DNA from: Priapulus caudatus
Taxonomy: Eukaryota > Priapulida > Priapulimorpha > Priapulimorphida > Priapulidae
NCBI RefSeq assembly: GCF_000485595.1
Contig: NW_014577295.1
Span: forward strand, 171,436-194,683
Direction: 5' to 3'
Length of the DNA: 23,248 bases
The notes under the pieces are model-generated. The model saw only the letters and a program-made list of their open reading frames with translations, was not told the origin of the DNA and ran no database searches. The position numbers and the translations under genes were made by a program. This document shows, one piece after another, positions 11,088 to 18,906 of the stretch. Each line of letters starts with the position of its first letter. Positions within the stretch are counted from its first letter, which is position 1.

Positions 11088-11155
11088 CTATCTATCTATC
11101 TATACTATTTATACTGTCTATCTATCTATCCATCTATCACTATCTATGCTATATA
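10857..11155. repeat. interrupted (CTAT)n microsatellite
   Basis: CTAT/TATC runs at 10857-10915 and 11010-11155 are split by about 90 bp of unique sequence. An AT-rich segment (TATATAGTATAG...) follows to about 11190. Confidence 0.9.
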
Positions 11156-11189
11156 GTATAGTATATATATATATAGATATATAACTATA

Positions 11190-12324
11190 TAAATAGGATA
11201 TATAAAGATAAGAATTAAATTAAAAATCTATATATATAGTTACTAAAGATTTCCAGTCAAAAATCACGCTAAAGGGCGTGTCAATAAAAAAACGTAGCAA
11301 GAAGACTTCTGTCAAAAATTTATTTATAGAAACGTCAGTAAGAATACTAGTAGACTTACACTGCCGACAGACCTACATGCCTAACTCGCCGATCGCCCTA
11401 ACCCGTTTTCTCCGTGCACTGCATCGCGCTGCGTAAAAACTACATGGAGTGGGGCCGGATGCTTACCCCATGCTCGAGAACAAGCAATAACCACGCCTAT
11501 ATTTTACACCGCGTAAAGTCGAATCGCTACACGCGGCCCGCGTCGTAGTTGATACATAGAATGTGAAACGGGAGAGAGGAAGAGGCCGCGCGCGCGTGAG
11601 CGAGCGTGCTTACACGCACCGCGCCCACCGCGGTCATCTCCACGAACGACCATCAAACGTGATTATTGTCGCGTGTAATGCACCGTTGACGCGTGACATT
11701 GTCTCCCGCGTTCAGCGTGCGGCACTGCGCCGCCTGGCAAGCAGGACGCGTTCTGTGCGGCGGTTTACACTCGGTAATTAGCAGCGCAATGGCGACATCC
11801 AAACATTGCCGAATAAATCGGGGAGCTGTAAACATGCCGATATAGGATCCGCTGCTCGTGGGGGGGGGGGTTCAGGGTGTAATTAATTCGTCTCGGCGGT
11901 CATCGGGTACGCATGCGTTAACAAGTCAGGTAACATAACATATCGACACAAGCGTAATAAAAAATGAAGGTAATTATAGATCTGAACTCGTCTTTTCTAC
12001 TCAGCAGAGCGCACACAAAGCGCACTTATTTACAAGCACACGCGTAAGGTTGACGATAGACGGACATTCGCTTTCTTTGCACCCGATCCCCGGCCTCGAC
12101 ATATCAGGAGCTAATAAGCGTGTATTATTAGCTCTCGATATTTGTATAAGCGCGAGCTGGCAAAAAAATTGACCGCAAGAGAGATTAAAGCGTGGATAAA
12201 AGACAACGGGCCGATCTAACGGGTGTGTCAAACATATGAGCAAACGTCGAGTACGCGTTAATGCTAATGTGTCACGGAGACGCTCGTATAAGTCGCGCCC
12301 GTGTAGCACCCAACTCCGGCTACA
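11190..12324. other. unique DNA, no gene assigned
   Basis: It contains a CACGC/GGCGTG hairpin (11269-11284), a CpG-rich stretch (about 11500-11780) and a G10 homopolymer near 11860. The 129-codon minus-strand frame at 12001-12390 is unrecognised and lacks supporting composition. Confidence 0.4.
12105..12136. repeat. CAGGAGC hairpin, possible degraded element
   Basis: GAGCTAATAA (12108-12117), 7-nt loop, TTATTAGCTC (12125-12134) are perfect 10-bp arms, preceded by CAG, so the left end reads CAGGAGC. The right end reads GCTCTCG rather than GCTCCTG. The flanks CGACATAT and CGATAT are only suggestive of a duplication. Confidence 0.4.
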
Positions 12325-12354
12325 CAAGAGTCTATTATAGACTCCCTGGTTACA
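12318..12354. mobile_element. possible minimal CARRAG hairpin
   Basis: CAAGAGTCTATTATAGACTCCCT (12325-12347) holds the 17-bp palindrome GAGTCTATTATAGACTC. The flanks GGCTACA (12318-12324) and GGTTACA (12348-12354) agree at six of seven bases. The right terminus is not the expected CTCTTG, so this is the weakest member of the set. Confidence 0.35.
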
Positions 12355-13190
12355 CGTACCTACCGCCCCCCACCTCTCGAAGCACGACACGGATGTGGAG
12401 CTAAATGCGATGCATTGGGTTACTTGAATGTCACGCTGGTCAAGACATTAGAAGCTAAATAAACTAAGAGGATACTACAATTATTCCAGGCCAGGTCCCT
12501 AACAGCATAACAATAAAATGAAAGAGGAAAGTTGCAAAATGCATTTTTAATTGAAATTAACGACCACCAAGTTAAAACACGTTTGACGAGAAAAAACAAT
12601 AAATATATGCACGGATACAGCGTTTAATTAATGATCTGATAGTATCACGAGTTAATAATAATAACTATATCATCAATAATCTCTATACGTTACTCCTGCA
12701 AGTATATGCTCATGACCAAGTCTTCACGTAACAAGTCCATTTAGGAACGCCAAGTAATTACATTATCGCGCACTGCCTATGATAAATAGATTTCTGGCGT
12801 ATATAAACATAACGGTTACGCATAATAAATTAAAACAATAATACGAGTTTCAAAATTAACCATTACTCAGTCGACAATTACTTTCTTCTTACTTTACAGC
12901 ATCGCTACCATGCCAGTTAGCAAGTCGGCATCAGAATATTTCGCAGTCAGCTAACGTAAATTGGACATTAAAATTAAAACAAAGCCTCTTCAGACAGACA
13001 GACTTGTTGCTTTTAAGCCTGCAGTGCGCACGCTCAAAGTAAGAAAAGATTAAGTACAGCAAGACGACCTCGTACATGCACCGTACACGCACGCAAATGC
13101 AGTAGAACACAGCTAGTATTGTCAGACGCAGACAAGACGGGCGGAATCGTGCGTTCTAGAAATTACTAAATGTGGTGCGCATCAACGCGC
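12355..13190. other. AT-rich unique DNA, nothing recognised
   Basis: Unique sequence, mostly AT-rich, with no open frame above the noise, no repeat array and no inverted-repeat element that I can see. Confidence 0.5.
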
Positions 13191-13787
13191 GAGGAGAGAG
13201 ACGCGGCAAGGGGAGGAGAGAGAGAGAAGAGAGGAGAGAAAGAGAGGAAAAGAGAGAGAGAGAGAGAAGAGAAGAGAGAGCGCGGTCGCTACGTGTGCGC
13301 ACAAGAGCGAGAGAAAGAGCGCCAGAGAAAGAGGGATCGAGAGAGTGTGAGAAATAAAGAGAAGGCGAGAAAACGTACGCACGAGAGAACGTGCAAGAAA
13401 GAGAGAGAGAGAGAGAGAGAGAGCAGAGAAGGGAGAGAGCGATGTAGAAAAGAGAAGCGAGGGAGAGCAGAGAGACGAGAGAGAGAGAGAGAGAGAAGGA
13501 GGAAGAGAGATAAAGACGGATATATAAATTCTTCGTCTCCGCAGCTGCGCAGATGCGTGGCGAAGTATACACGGGCTCTAGATCATTTCGAAGCTGACTG
13601 CAGCAAAACAGCGAGATTGATAAGAGGGAGAGGGTAGACAGATGAGAGACAGGCGTAGAGAGAGAAGGAGAGACAGAGAGATGAAGTACAGATAGAGAGA
13701 CAGAGAGAAGAAGAGAGAAAGAGAGACGGAAGAGAAAGAGACGAGAGAGGAGAGATAGAGAGGAGAAGAGGGGGCAGAGAGAAAAAT

Positions 13788-13837
<50 letters not shown>

Positions 13838-13847
13838 AGAGAGAAAA
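13191..13847. repeat. GA-rich (polypurine) tract
   Basis: (GA)n blocks with GAAA, GAGC and GACA variants are interrupted by a unique segment at about 13520-13625. The purest run is about 13790-13827. The bias is opposite to that of the CT tracts at 1163-2345 and 7649-7976. Arg/Glu and Ser/Leu frames across it are artefacts. Confidence 0.92.
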
Positions 13848-13998
13848 GAGCCAGACAACCAGCCAGCAGTACATGTTCCGCTGGTGTTCATGTCCCGGGC
13901 AGAGTGGGCCCTTTACTCGGTTCTACTAATGACGAAGTTTTGTGATAATTTGAAGCCTGTCCGCTCTCACGGGAGGTAAACGAAGATGCTCTGCTCCA

Positions 13999-14126
13999 AT
14001 CGATTATGACTGTGATCGATTATGACTGTGATCGATTATGACTGTGATGGATTATGGCTCTGATGGATTATGGCTCTGATGGATTATGGCTCAGATCGAC
14101 TATTGCTCTGATAGATTATGGCTTTT
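13999..14126 (+). repeat. 16-bp minisatellite, 8 copies
   Basis: Eight consecutive 16-bp units with exact period. The first three are ATCGATTATGACTGTG. The next three are ATGGATTATGGCTCTG or its ..CAG variant. The seventh is ATCGACTATTGCTCTG and the eighth ATAGATTATGGCTTTT. Groups of near-identical neighbours suggest local duplication of one or a few units. There are no spacers, so it is not CRISPR-like. Confidence 0.92.
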
Positions 14127-14211
14127 GATGATGTAATTCTTCGTCGAACTCAATTTCTCACGCGTCTGGAATGTAGTCGGATCCGCGGAGGCAAGGTGGG
14201 CAGACTAGGAG

Positions 14212-14269
14212 GTCTAAACCATAGAAATCGCAGCCCAAGTCATTGGGCTGCAATTTCTATGGTCTAAAC
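14212..14269. mobile_element. 42-bp near-perfect hairpin with 8-bp flanking duplication
   Basis: Element 14220-14261: CATAGAAATCGCAGCCCAA, loop GTCA, TTGGGCTGCAATTTCTATG, with one mispair in 19. It is flanked flush by GTCTAAAC at 14212-14219 and 14262-14269. The 8-bp duplication and CA..TG ends fit a hAT-like non-autonomous element, though it is far shorter than usual. The surrounding GGGCAG (14198-14203) and CTGCCC (14269-14274) form an outer inverted repeat. Confidence 0.6.
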
Positions 14270-14403
14270 TGCCCGAGCTGTAGTATAGTTTGTGCACACG
14301 TGCAGACAGGCAAAGATAGAAAGGCTCAGTATGAAGTAACGATCTTTTCTAACGCGTTATATAGCATGAGGTTATACGTGTGTATATTCGCCATATATAA
14401 TCA

Positions 14404-14580
14404 TATATCTGACGATATATAATATAATATAATAGAATAGAATAGAATAGAATAGAATAGAATAAAAGAATAGAATAGAAAAATAGAATTAGAATAGAAA
14501 GAAAAATAAAATAGAATAAAAAGAATAGAAGAATAAAATAGAATAAAATCAACAGAATAGAATAGATAAATAAATATAAT
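14404..14580. repeat. (GAATA)n pentanucleotide repeat
   Basis: AATAG/GAATA units from about 14419 on, with AAAAG and AAAATA variants. The same pentamer occurs as its reverse complement (TATTC) at 18451-18570. Confidence 0.85.
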
Positions 14581-14645
14581 AATTATAGATAGTAATAGAA
14601 CATAACAGATATATATCTAATATAAATATAATATAAGTTATAAGT

Positions 14646-14686
14646 ATATGTAATATAATATAATATAATATAATATAATACAATAT
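14646..14686. repeat. (TAATA)n repeat
   Basis: ATAATATAATATAATATAAT-type pentanucleotide run, ending in ACAATAT. Confidence 0.8.
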
Positions 14687-14831
14687 TCAGCCAGACATGA
14701 TTTAGCATAGAAATACCGCAATAAGAAATCTGAGATCATATCAGACGTGAATGAAAACAAGAGTTTGTTTTAATTAATTCACTCCTGACAATATCTACTA
14801 TACAATATACTATCGATTTCTGTGGTGAATT

Positions 14832-14869
14832 AATACAGGCCTATATAGCTGTGTGTTCAAGCCTGTATT
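14832..14869. repeat. small inverted repeat
   Basis: AATACAGGC (14832-14840) and GCCTGTATT (14861-14869) are perfect 9-bp arms with a 20-nt loop. An overlapping larger pair, TTAATTCAC (14774-14782) and GTGAATTAA (14825-14833), lies just upstream. No convincing flanking duplication was found for either. Confidence 0.45.
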
Positions 14870-14879
14870 CGCTGAAGCA

Positions 14880-15590
14880 GCGTGTGTAGATTCTGTGAGA
14901 AGACGGGAGAATTACAAAGGGCATAGGCTTATTATCGAGTAGATGCTAATTACGATGATCACAGCATGAGGCATACCGACGGCGGTTAGCAGCTATATAG
15001 CCATAGTTGGAGTAAACACTACTACCTATACGTGCAGCCGTTTAGCGAACAAATAATAATGTCACTTTGCGTTGGCTGTTGTATTGAAGATGCGTTGCGG
15101 CCTGGCATGGGAAAACACACATGAGGTTGGCCATGCATCGAGCAGTTTATGGTGATTTCACACTAGTTGCCCAAATGTATATACCGACGTGATTGCAGTT
15201 CTGACTATATCCGCGGTCTATTAATGATCGCTCAGTTCTTCGTTGTGCCTCAATCTGTGGTTAATATCCTCGTCAACCTTTCCTTGTCTCGTGTGATCCA
15301 GCTAAAATCCGCGCATAGATAAAAGGAGTATAAACTTGCGGTGATTAAAATCTATCGATGCCCCACGTTCGAAGAATGATAAGACAACTAGGCAGTAAGG
15401 CCAAATTACAAACGCACTTAAAATAAACCTCCTTACATAACAGACCAGAGGCCCGTAAGATCATGAAACTTTCACCCCGCGGCGGCGAAACGAACGCATT
15501 TTCAAACGAACATCAAAGAGCGCGCATCGTCTGCCGCCGCTACACGAATTTCATCATCGATTAACGATCGTCATAATATTAGATGTGTGG
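14880..15590. other. unique DNA upstream of the CRE pair
   Basis: No gene recognised. 15470-15545 is CpG-rich (CCCCGCGGCGGCG, GCCGCCGC). Together with the CRE palindromes just downstream this could mark a regulatory element. Confidence 0.4.
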
Positions 15591-15657
15591 TGACGTCACA
15601 TGTACGTATCGTGTCGTTGTTCTCATACACAAGTTACGTAACGTTGTGTGACGTCAC
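15590..15657. promoter_or_regulatory. paired CRE palindromes (TGACGTCA x2) with TTACGTAA
   Basis: Perfect CRE octamers lie at 15591-15598 and 15649-15656, each inside a GTGACGTCAC decamer and 58 bp apart, with a TTACGTAA palindrome (15634-15641) between. TGACGTCA is the classical CREB/ATF site and TTACGTAA suits PAR-bZIP or C/EBP-type factors. The cluster lies about 2.2 kb upstream of the twist start and next to a CpG-rich patch. Whether it acts on twist is inference. Confidence 0.45.
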
Positions 15658-15790
15658 GAGCAGCTGACCGCGTGTGTCGCGTCGGCATCACCATGGACAC
15701 CGCGCGTCTGCAAACACGTGCTCGTCGAGCAATGACACGCGTCTACCATTGACCGAGAGCATCGCCACACTGTCGCGGTATCAAGCGCTA

Positions 15791-15945
15791 ATACTACATT
15801 ATACATTATATATAATACACACCTATTACATATGTTACATAATAATGATATATATATATATATATACTAATACATTATCCATCTTATATAATACACATAT
15901 TACATATACATACACATATATAAATACATATATTACATGATGCAC
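15791..15945. repeat. AT-rich imperfect tandem duplication
   Basis: TACATTAT..TATATAATACACACCTATTACATAT near 15800 recurs near 15870 as TACATTATCC..TATATAATACACATATTACATAT. The two copies are separated by a (TA)n run. Confidence 0.6.
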
Positions 15946-16324
15946 ATATTATTACAGGTATTATTAGCTCTAGGTGGTATAATGCTGCTATATAGGCACC
16001 TAGCGCAGAGCGAAGACGACGATGATTCTACATACTAGTTGGTTACAAAAACACGGTGTACGGTTTTTGTTATTGCTAATTCACATGTATATCAATGGCA
16101 CATGAACTGTAATGTATGTGCTCACTCTCCCCCATCTCTCGCTATATATATCCAAAGCTTTGTTTTTACGCAGTGCCTATGCTGTCTTGCAGAAAATCTA
16201 CAGAATGCAGTACTACCGCATTCATTGCAGTATTATTTCTTTTCTGCTTTCTTTTCAAACATAATTATATTCATATATCATATTTTGGCCGCGAAAGGAA
16301 CCTAGGCAATGCCGGCGCTGACTA

Positions 16325-16362
16325 GTTATATATATCTATATATAGATATATAGATATATATA

Positions 16363-16423
<61 letters not shown>

Positions 16424-16500
16424 GTGTCGTGTGTGTGTGTGTGTTTGTGTGTGTGTGAGTGCGTGCGTCCGTGCGAGCGTGCGCGCGCGTGCGTTTGAGT
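16325..16500. repeat. AT palindrome plus (GT)n microsatellite
   Basis: A TATATATCTATATATAGATA-type palindromic block at 16326-16362 leads into about 60 bp of pure GT repeat (16364-16422). Degenerate GTGTC, GTTTG and GCGTGCG repeats continue to about 16500. Confidence 0.92.
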
Positions 16501-16692
16501 GCATACGACTTGTGTATATGACGGCAAGACGTTGCATTTTCTATTAAACGGATCTACTGCTAAATAATTAATCACGTGAAGCACTAATTATCACTATAGC
16601 TCTGAACCATTCCCGCGTGATTATACCCTAATGGTCGGCACCGTACATTTTAATTGCCTCCTTCTTAGCTCTACCGTCACATCACTGCATGG

Positions 16693-16780
16693 AAGTCCAT
16701 CAAGAGTCCATAATAGAGATGGACTCTCTATTAGACTCTCTATAGAGATAGAATCTCTACTATGGACTCTTGAAGTCCAT
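16693..16780. mobile_element. CARRAG-type element, 72 bp, 8-bp duplication
   Basis: Element 16701-16772 starts CAAGAGTCCATAATAGAGAT and ends ATCTCTACTATGGACTCTTG, so the terminal inverted repeats pair with one mismatch over about 20 bp. AAGTCCAT flanks it flush at 16693-16700 and 16773-16780. The interior carries further TCTCTATAGAGA pairing. Removing the element and one flank leaves TGCATGGA-AG-TCCATGCA, a near-perfect palindrome, so it sits across the centre of a pre-existing inverted repeat. Confidence 0.75.
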
Positions 16781-16983
16781 GCATGATCATTGATGATGCT
16801 CCCGGAGTCCGTCGTCAGTCTGTATCTATCGTGCGCTTCACATGGCAGCATTCGTTTGCTTTGCTCTCCGCTGGATGCTGTCCTTGTTTGTTTAACCGGC
16901 TTGTTCGCTGTGGACCTACTTACTCAGGTGCTTCATGGCAAAGAGTTCACACTATTTTTTGCCCTGCCTTCTGGATCCTAAGC

Positions 16984-17110
16984 CAACTCGACTGTCTAAA
17001 TAAATAAATAGGTATAGACCAGGTGATCAACGTTAAGAGTTACCAGCCCGTCAATGTATTGAACACGAGATGATAGATCATGTGTTCTTATAACTGTACT
17101 AACTTTGTTT
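16984..17110 (-). repeat. possible decayed tRNA-derived SINE
   Basis: On the minus strand TAGTACAGTTATAAG resembles a pol III A box (TAGCNCAGTTGG). About 37 nt on, GTTCAATAC resembles a B box (GTTCRANNC), with an anticodon-arm-like CTATCATCT between. A TATTTATTTATTTA run (complement at 16997-17010) follows. No flanking duplication was found and the stems are not all intact. Confidence 0.3.
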
Positions 17111-17213
17111 AACTGTACTGCATGTGCAATGTTTTCTTTCTTTCCTTGCATCTCGCTAGGGTGCGTATAGGAAACTTTGTTTCGCTCTCCCCTTTTTTGA
17201 ATCTTTATTATTA

Positions 17214-17250
17214 ATACTATCAGAAGTAGATCATCTACTTCTGATACTAT
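17214..17250. mobile_element. 23-bp perfect CARRAG-type palindrome with 7-bp duplication
   Basis: CAGAAGTAGA-TCA-TCTACTTCTG (17221-17243) is a perfect inverted repeat with a 3-nt loop. It is flanked flush by ATACTAT at 17214-17220 and 17244-17250. This is the smallest clean member of the set. It may be an internally deleted element or a footprint left after excision of a larger one. Confidence 0.65.
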
Positions 17251-17429
17251 GTAATCTGCTTGCTTTGCCATGCCTTTACGTGTTGTTGTCTCCTGTGTGA
17301 TAAGTTCCACTGGGGGATTACGAAAGCAGACTTGGTATTCTCCATCGTTTACACGTATTAAAATGTTATTATTGCGTATCTACGCAACTTCACGTATAGT
17401 TCATTTCGCTGATGTTATAACTACTATTA

Positions 17430-17500
17430 TACAACTAATAACTATAGCTATTATACTATACTATACTGATACTATACTATAGTTATTATATAACTATAGC
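17430..17500. repeat. TACTA-rich AT inverted repeat
   Basis: TAATAACTATAG and CTATAGTTATTA flank a (TATAC)n core. It is palindromic and AT-rich, ending about 70 bp before the GC-rich twist promoter. Confidence 0.6.
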
Positions 17501-17594
17501 TGCTGTTGTAATATAATCGAGATTTTGTAAGGCGATATTCCGGGATGCCGCGACAGGAGCACAGGCACGCAGCCTCTCTGCGGGCGCTGCTGGG

Positions 17595-17700
17595 AAAAGA
17601 GGGCGTGGTTTCGTCGTGATGACGCACTGATTGGCGTCGCGCTGCTCACGCCCCGCCCTCGCTATGCCCATATGGGTACATAAGCAGCGCTGATTGGAAA
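17595..17700 (+). promoter_or_regulatory. proximal promoter region of twist
   Basis: A GC-rich block in front of twist. It carries GGGCGTGG (17601-17608) and CCCCGCCC (17651-17658), which are KLF/Sp1-type GC boxes, and two copies of CTGATTGG (17627-17634 and 17690-17697), which is CCAAT in inverted orientation. CCCATATGGG (17667-17676) is a 10-bp palindrome holding a CATATG E-box. TACATAAG at 17677-17684 is a weak TATA-like word about 130 bp before the ATG. The start site cannot be fixed from sequence. The composition contrasts sharply with the AT-rich DNA on its left. Confidence 0.55.
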
Positions 17701-17810
17701 CGAAAACACATGCCAGCGAGTCGGCGAACGAGCGGAAGATTGACGCAAGCGCCCGTTATTAATTCGCGATTTTTGCTTACGTAGTATCTCGCTCGCCCCG
17801 CAGACGCACG

Positions 17811-18353
17811 ATGCCTTCGATGCTGGCCATGGTACCCGAGCTGCAGACGCTGCAAGCCTATCACACAATGAACAGCAGCAACCTCAGCGCGACGTCGTCG
17901 CCGCTCTCCGACATCACAGCTGGCAGCACGATGTTGGACCTAGACGCTGAGAAGAGAATGGGCAGAAAGCGCAAGTTCAAGGAGGAAGGCGGATCGGCAG
18001 CAGCGAACAAGTCGCGGAAGCGTTCGACGCCGCAGAGCTACGAGGAACTGCAGAATCAGCGCGTGATGGCGAACGTGCGAGAGCGCCAGCGCACGCAGTC
18101 GCTCAACGAAGCGTTCTCGTCGCTGCGCAAGATCATTCCAACGCTGCCGTCGGACAAGCTCAGCAAGATCCAGACACTGAAGCTCGCAGCTCGCTACATC
18201 GACTTTCTCTATCAGGTGCTGCGTAGCGAGGAGATCGACCAGAAGATGGCGAGCAGCTGCAGTTACGTCGCTCACGAACGACTCAGCTACGCCTTCTCCG
18301 TGTGGCGGATGGAGGGAGCGTGGCAGCAGCCGCACCACGATCTGCACCACTGA
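17811..18353 (+). CDS. twist: Twist-family bHLH transcription factor
   Basis: A 180-aa nuclear E-box-binding factor. Twist proteins dimerise with E/Daughterless-type bHLH partners and direct mesoderm and mesenchyme development. Residues 1-50 are Ser/Thr/Leu-rich with no domain. GRKRK (51-55) and SRKR (68-71) are likely nuclear localisation signals. PQSYEEL (74-80) precedes the basic region (about 82-100), where NVRERQR includes the E-box-contacting Glu91. Helix 1, the loop ([12 protein letters not shown], 108-119) and helix 2 end near 137. The Twist box [15 protein letters not shown] spans 157-171 and is intact. The chain ends in an unusual His-rich QQPHHDLHH. Length is slightly below human TWIST1 (202 aa) because the Gly-rich N-terminal stretch is absent. 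The start is the first ATG after an in-frame TAA at 17760, with A at -3; Met4 and Met7 are alternatives. Coding is uninterrupted. The antisense frame of 167 codons is a shadow. Confidence 0.97.
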   Translation: MPSMLAMVPELQTLQAYHTMNSSNLSATSSPLSDITAGSTMLDLDAEKRMGRKRKFKEEGGSAAANKSRKRSTPQSYEELQNQRVMANVRERQRTQSLNEAFSSLRKIIPTLPSDKLSKIQTLKLAARYIDFLYQVLRSEEIDQKMASSCSYVAHERLSYAFSVWRMEGAWQQPHHDLHH

Positions 18354-18444
18354 GCGACGGAGGCGGGCGAGCGAACGACGCGCGCGAGATCTCGCCACCT
18401 GATGTATATGTAAGTATATTGCGCGCGCTAAGTGTGTGACCATA
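18354..18444 (+). other. twist 3'UTR start with strong splice-donor candidate
   Basis: After the TGA, a GC-rich stretch (GGCGGGCGAGCGAACGACGCG) runs to GTATAT|GTAAGTAT, a strong 5' splice-site match with the intron beginning at 18410, so 56 nt of UTR lie between stop and donor. Vertebrate TWIST1 is known to carry an intron in the 3'UTR a few tens of bases after its stop. A plausible acceptor (CGTCAATATAG, ending about 18629) lies downstream past the pyrimidine-rich repeat. Splicing is inferred only. Confidence 0.45.
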
Positions 18445-18450
18445 TTTCTA

Positions 18451-18570
18451 ATTCTATTATATTCCTATTCTATCCTATATTCTATTATATTCCTATTCTA
18501 TCCTATATGCTATTCTATTCCTATTCTATCCTATATTCTATTCTATTCCTATTCTATTTCTATTTCTAAT
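18451..18570. repeat. 28-bp tandem repeat built from TATTC/TATCC pentamers
   Basis: The unit ATTCTATTATATTCCTATTC plus TATCCTAT is repeated at 18451-18478, 18479-18506 and 18507-18534 with two changes, then partially to about 18563. The first two copies are identical. If the donor at 18410 is used, this array lies in the intron and supplies pyrimidine-rich sequence. Confidence 0.88.
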
Positions 18571-18811
18571 TCTGTTGGGTCACATATTTGTTTCTATGTC
18601 ATTGGGTGTCTTGCATCATCGTCAATATAGCACGGCACAGGCTCAGGACATTTTAATTGTGAGAAGCCATATTTTATGTAATGGCGGGGTGGCTAGTTTT
18701 ACTTTTAGTCAATGTTTGAGAACCGCCGTGACAAACAAAACGCGTCATCTCACATCGTTCCAAAGTAAAATAATTTGATGAAGCCCGCCACGGCTACGCG
18801 CCCGTTTATAA

Positions 18812-18864
18812 CCTTTACCAAGAGTCTATCATAAAGAATCTCTATTAAGGACTCTTGCCTTTAC
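18812..18864. mobile_element. CARRAG-type element, 39 bp, 7-bp duplication
   Basis: Element 18819-18857 begins CAAGAGTCTATCATAAAGA and ends TCTCTATTAAGGACTCTTG. The flanks are CCTTTAC at 18812-18818 and 18858-18864, exact and flush. The right flank overlaps the left duplication of the nested complex that begins at 18861, so two insertions are packed into adjoining target bases. Confidence 0.7.
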
Positions 18865-18906
18865 GTTACTAGCTCTAGTGCACTATCAGGAGTGAATAAC
18901 GATAGA

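Noticed and set aside
11269-11300. Hairpin followed by A-run (CACGC..GGCGTG, TCAATAAAAAA) as a terminator or histone 3' stem-loop
   Set aside because: A bacterial terminator makes no sense here, and the sequence does not match the conserved histone stem-loop.
12001-12390. 129-codon minus-strand frame
   Set aside because: There is no recognised motif, no neighbouring exon signals and it overlaps a small hairpin element. It is probably chance, though transcript data could change this.
13156-13891. Open frames on both strands across the GA tract
   Set aside because: Low-complexity Arg/Glu or Ser/Leu strings arise from GA repeats.
13999-14126. CRISPR-like array
   Set aside because: The units are contiguous with no unique spacers, and the genome is eukaryotic.
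14220-14261. Pre-miRNA hairpin
   Set aside because: The loop is only 4 nt and the stem about 19 bp, too small for a canonical precursor; the 8-bp flanking duplication fits an insertion better.
16996-17310. 104-codon minus-strand frame
   Set aside because: It runs through a SINE-like segment and a CARRAG palindrome, so the frame is incidental.
17667-17676. CCCATATGGG as an SRF CArG box
   Set aside because: A CArG box needs CC(A/T)6GG; here the central six bases are CATATG. I kept it as an E-box palindrome instead.
17940-18443. 167-codon antisense frame opposite twist
   Set aside because: It is a shadow of the GC-rich twist coding sequence; its Arg/Leu/Ala-rich translation has no family resemblance.
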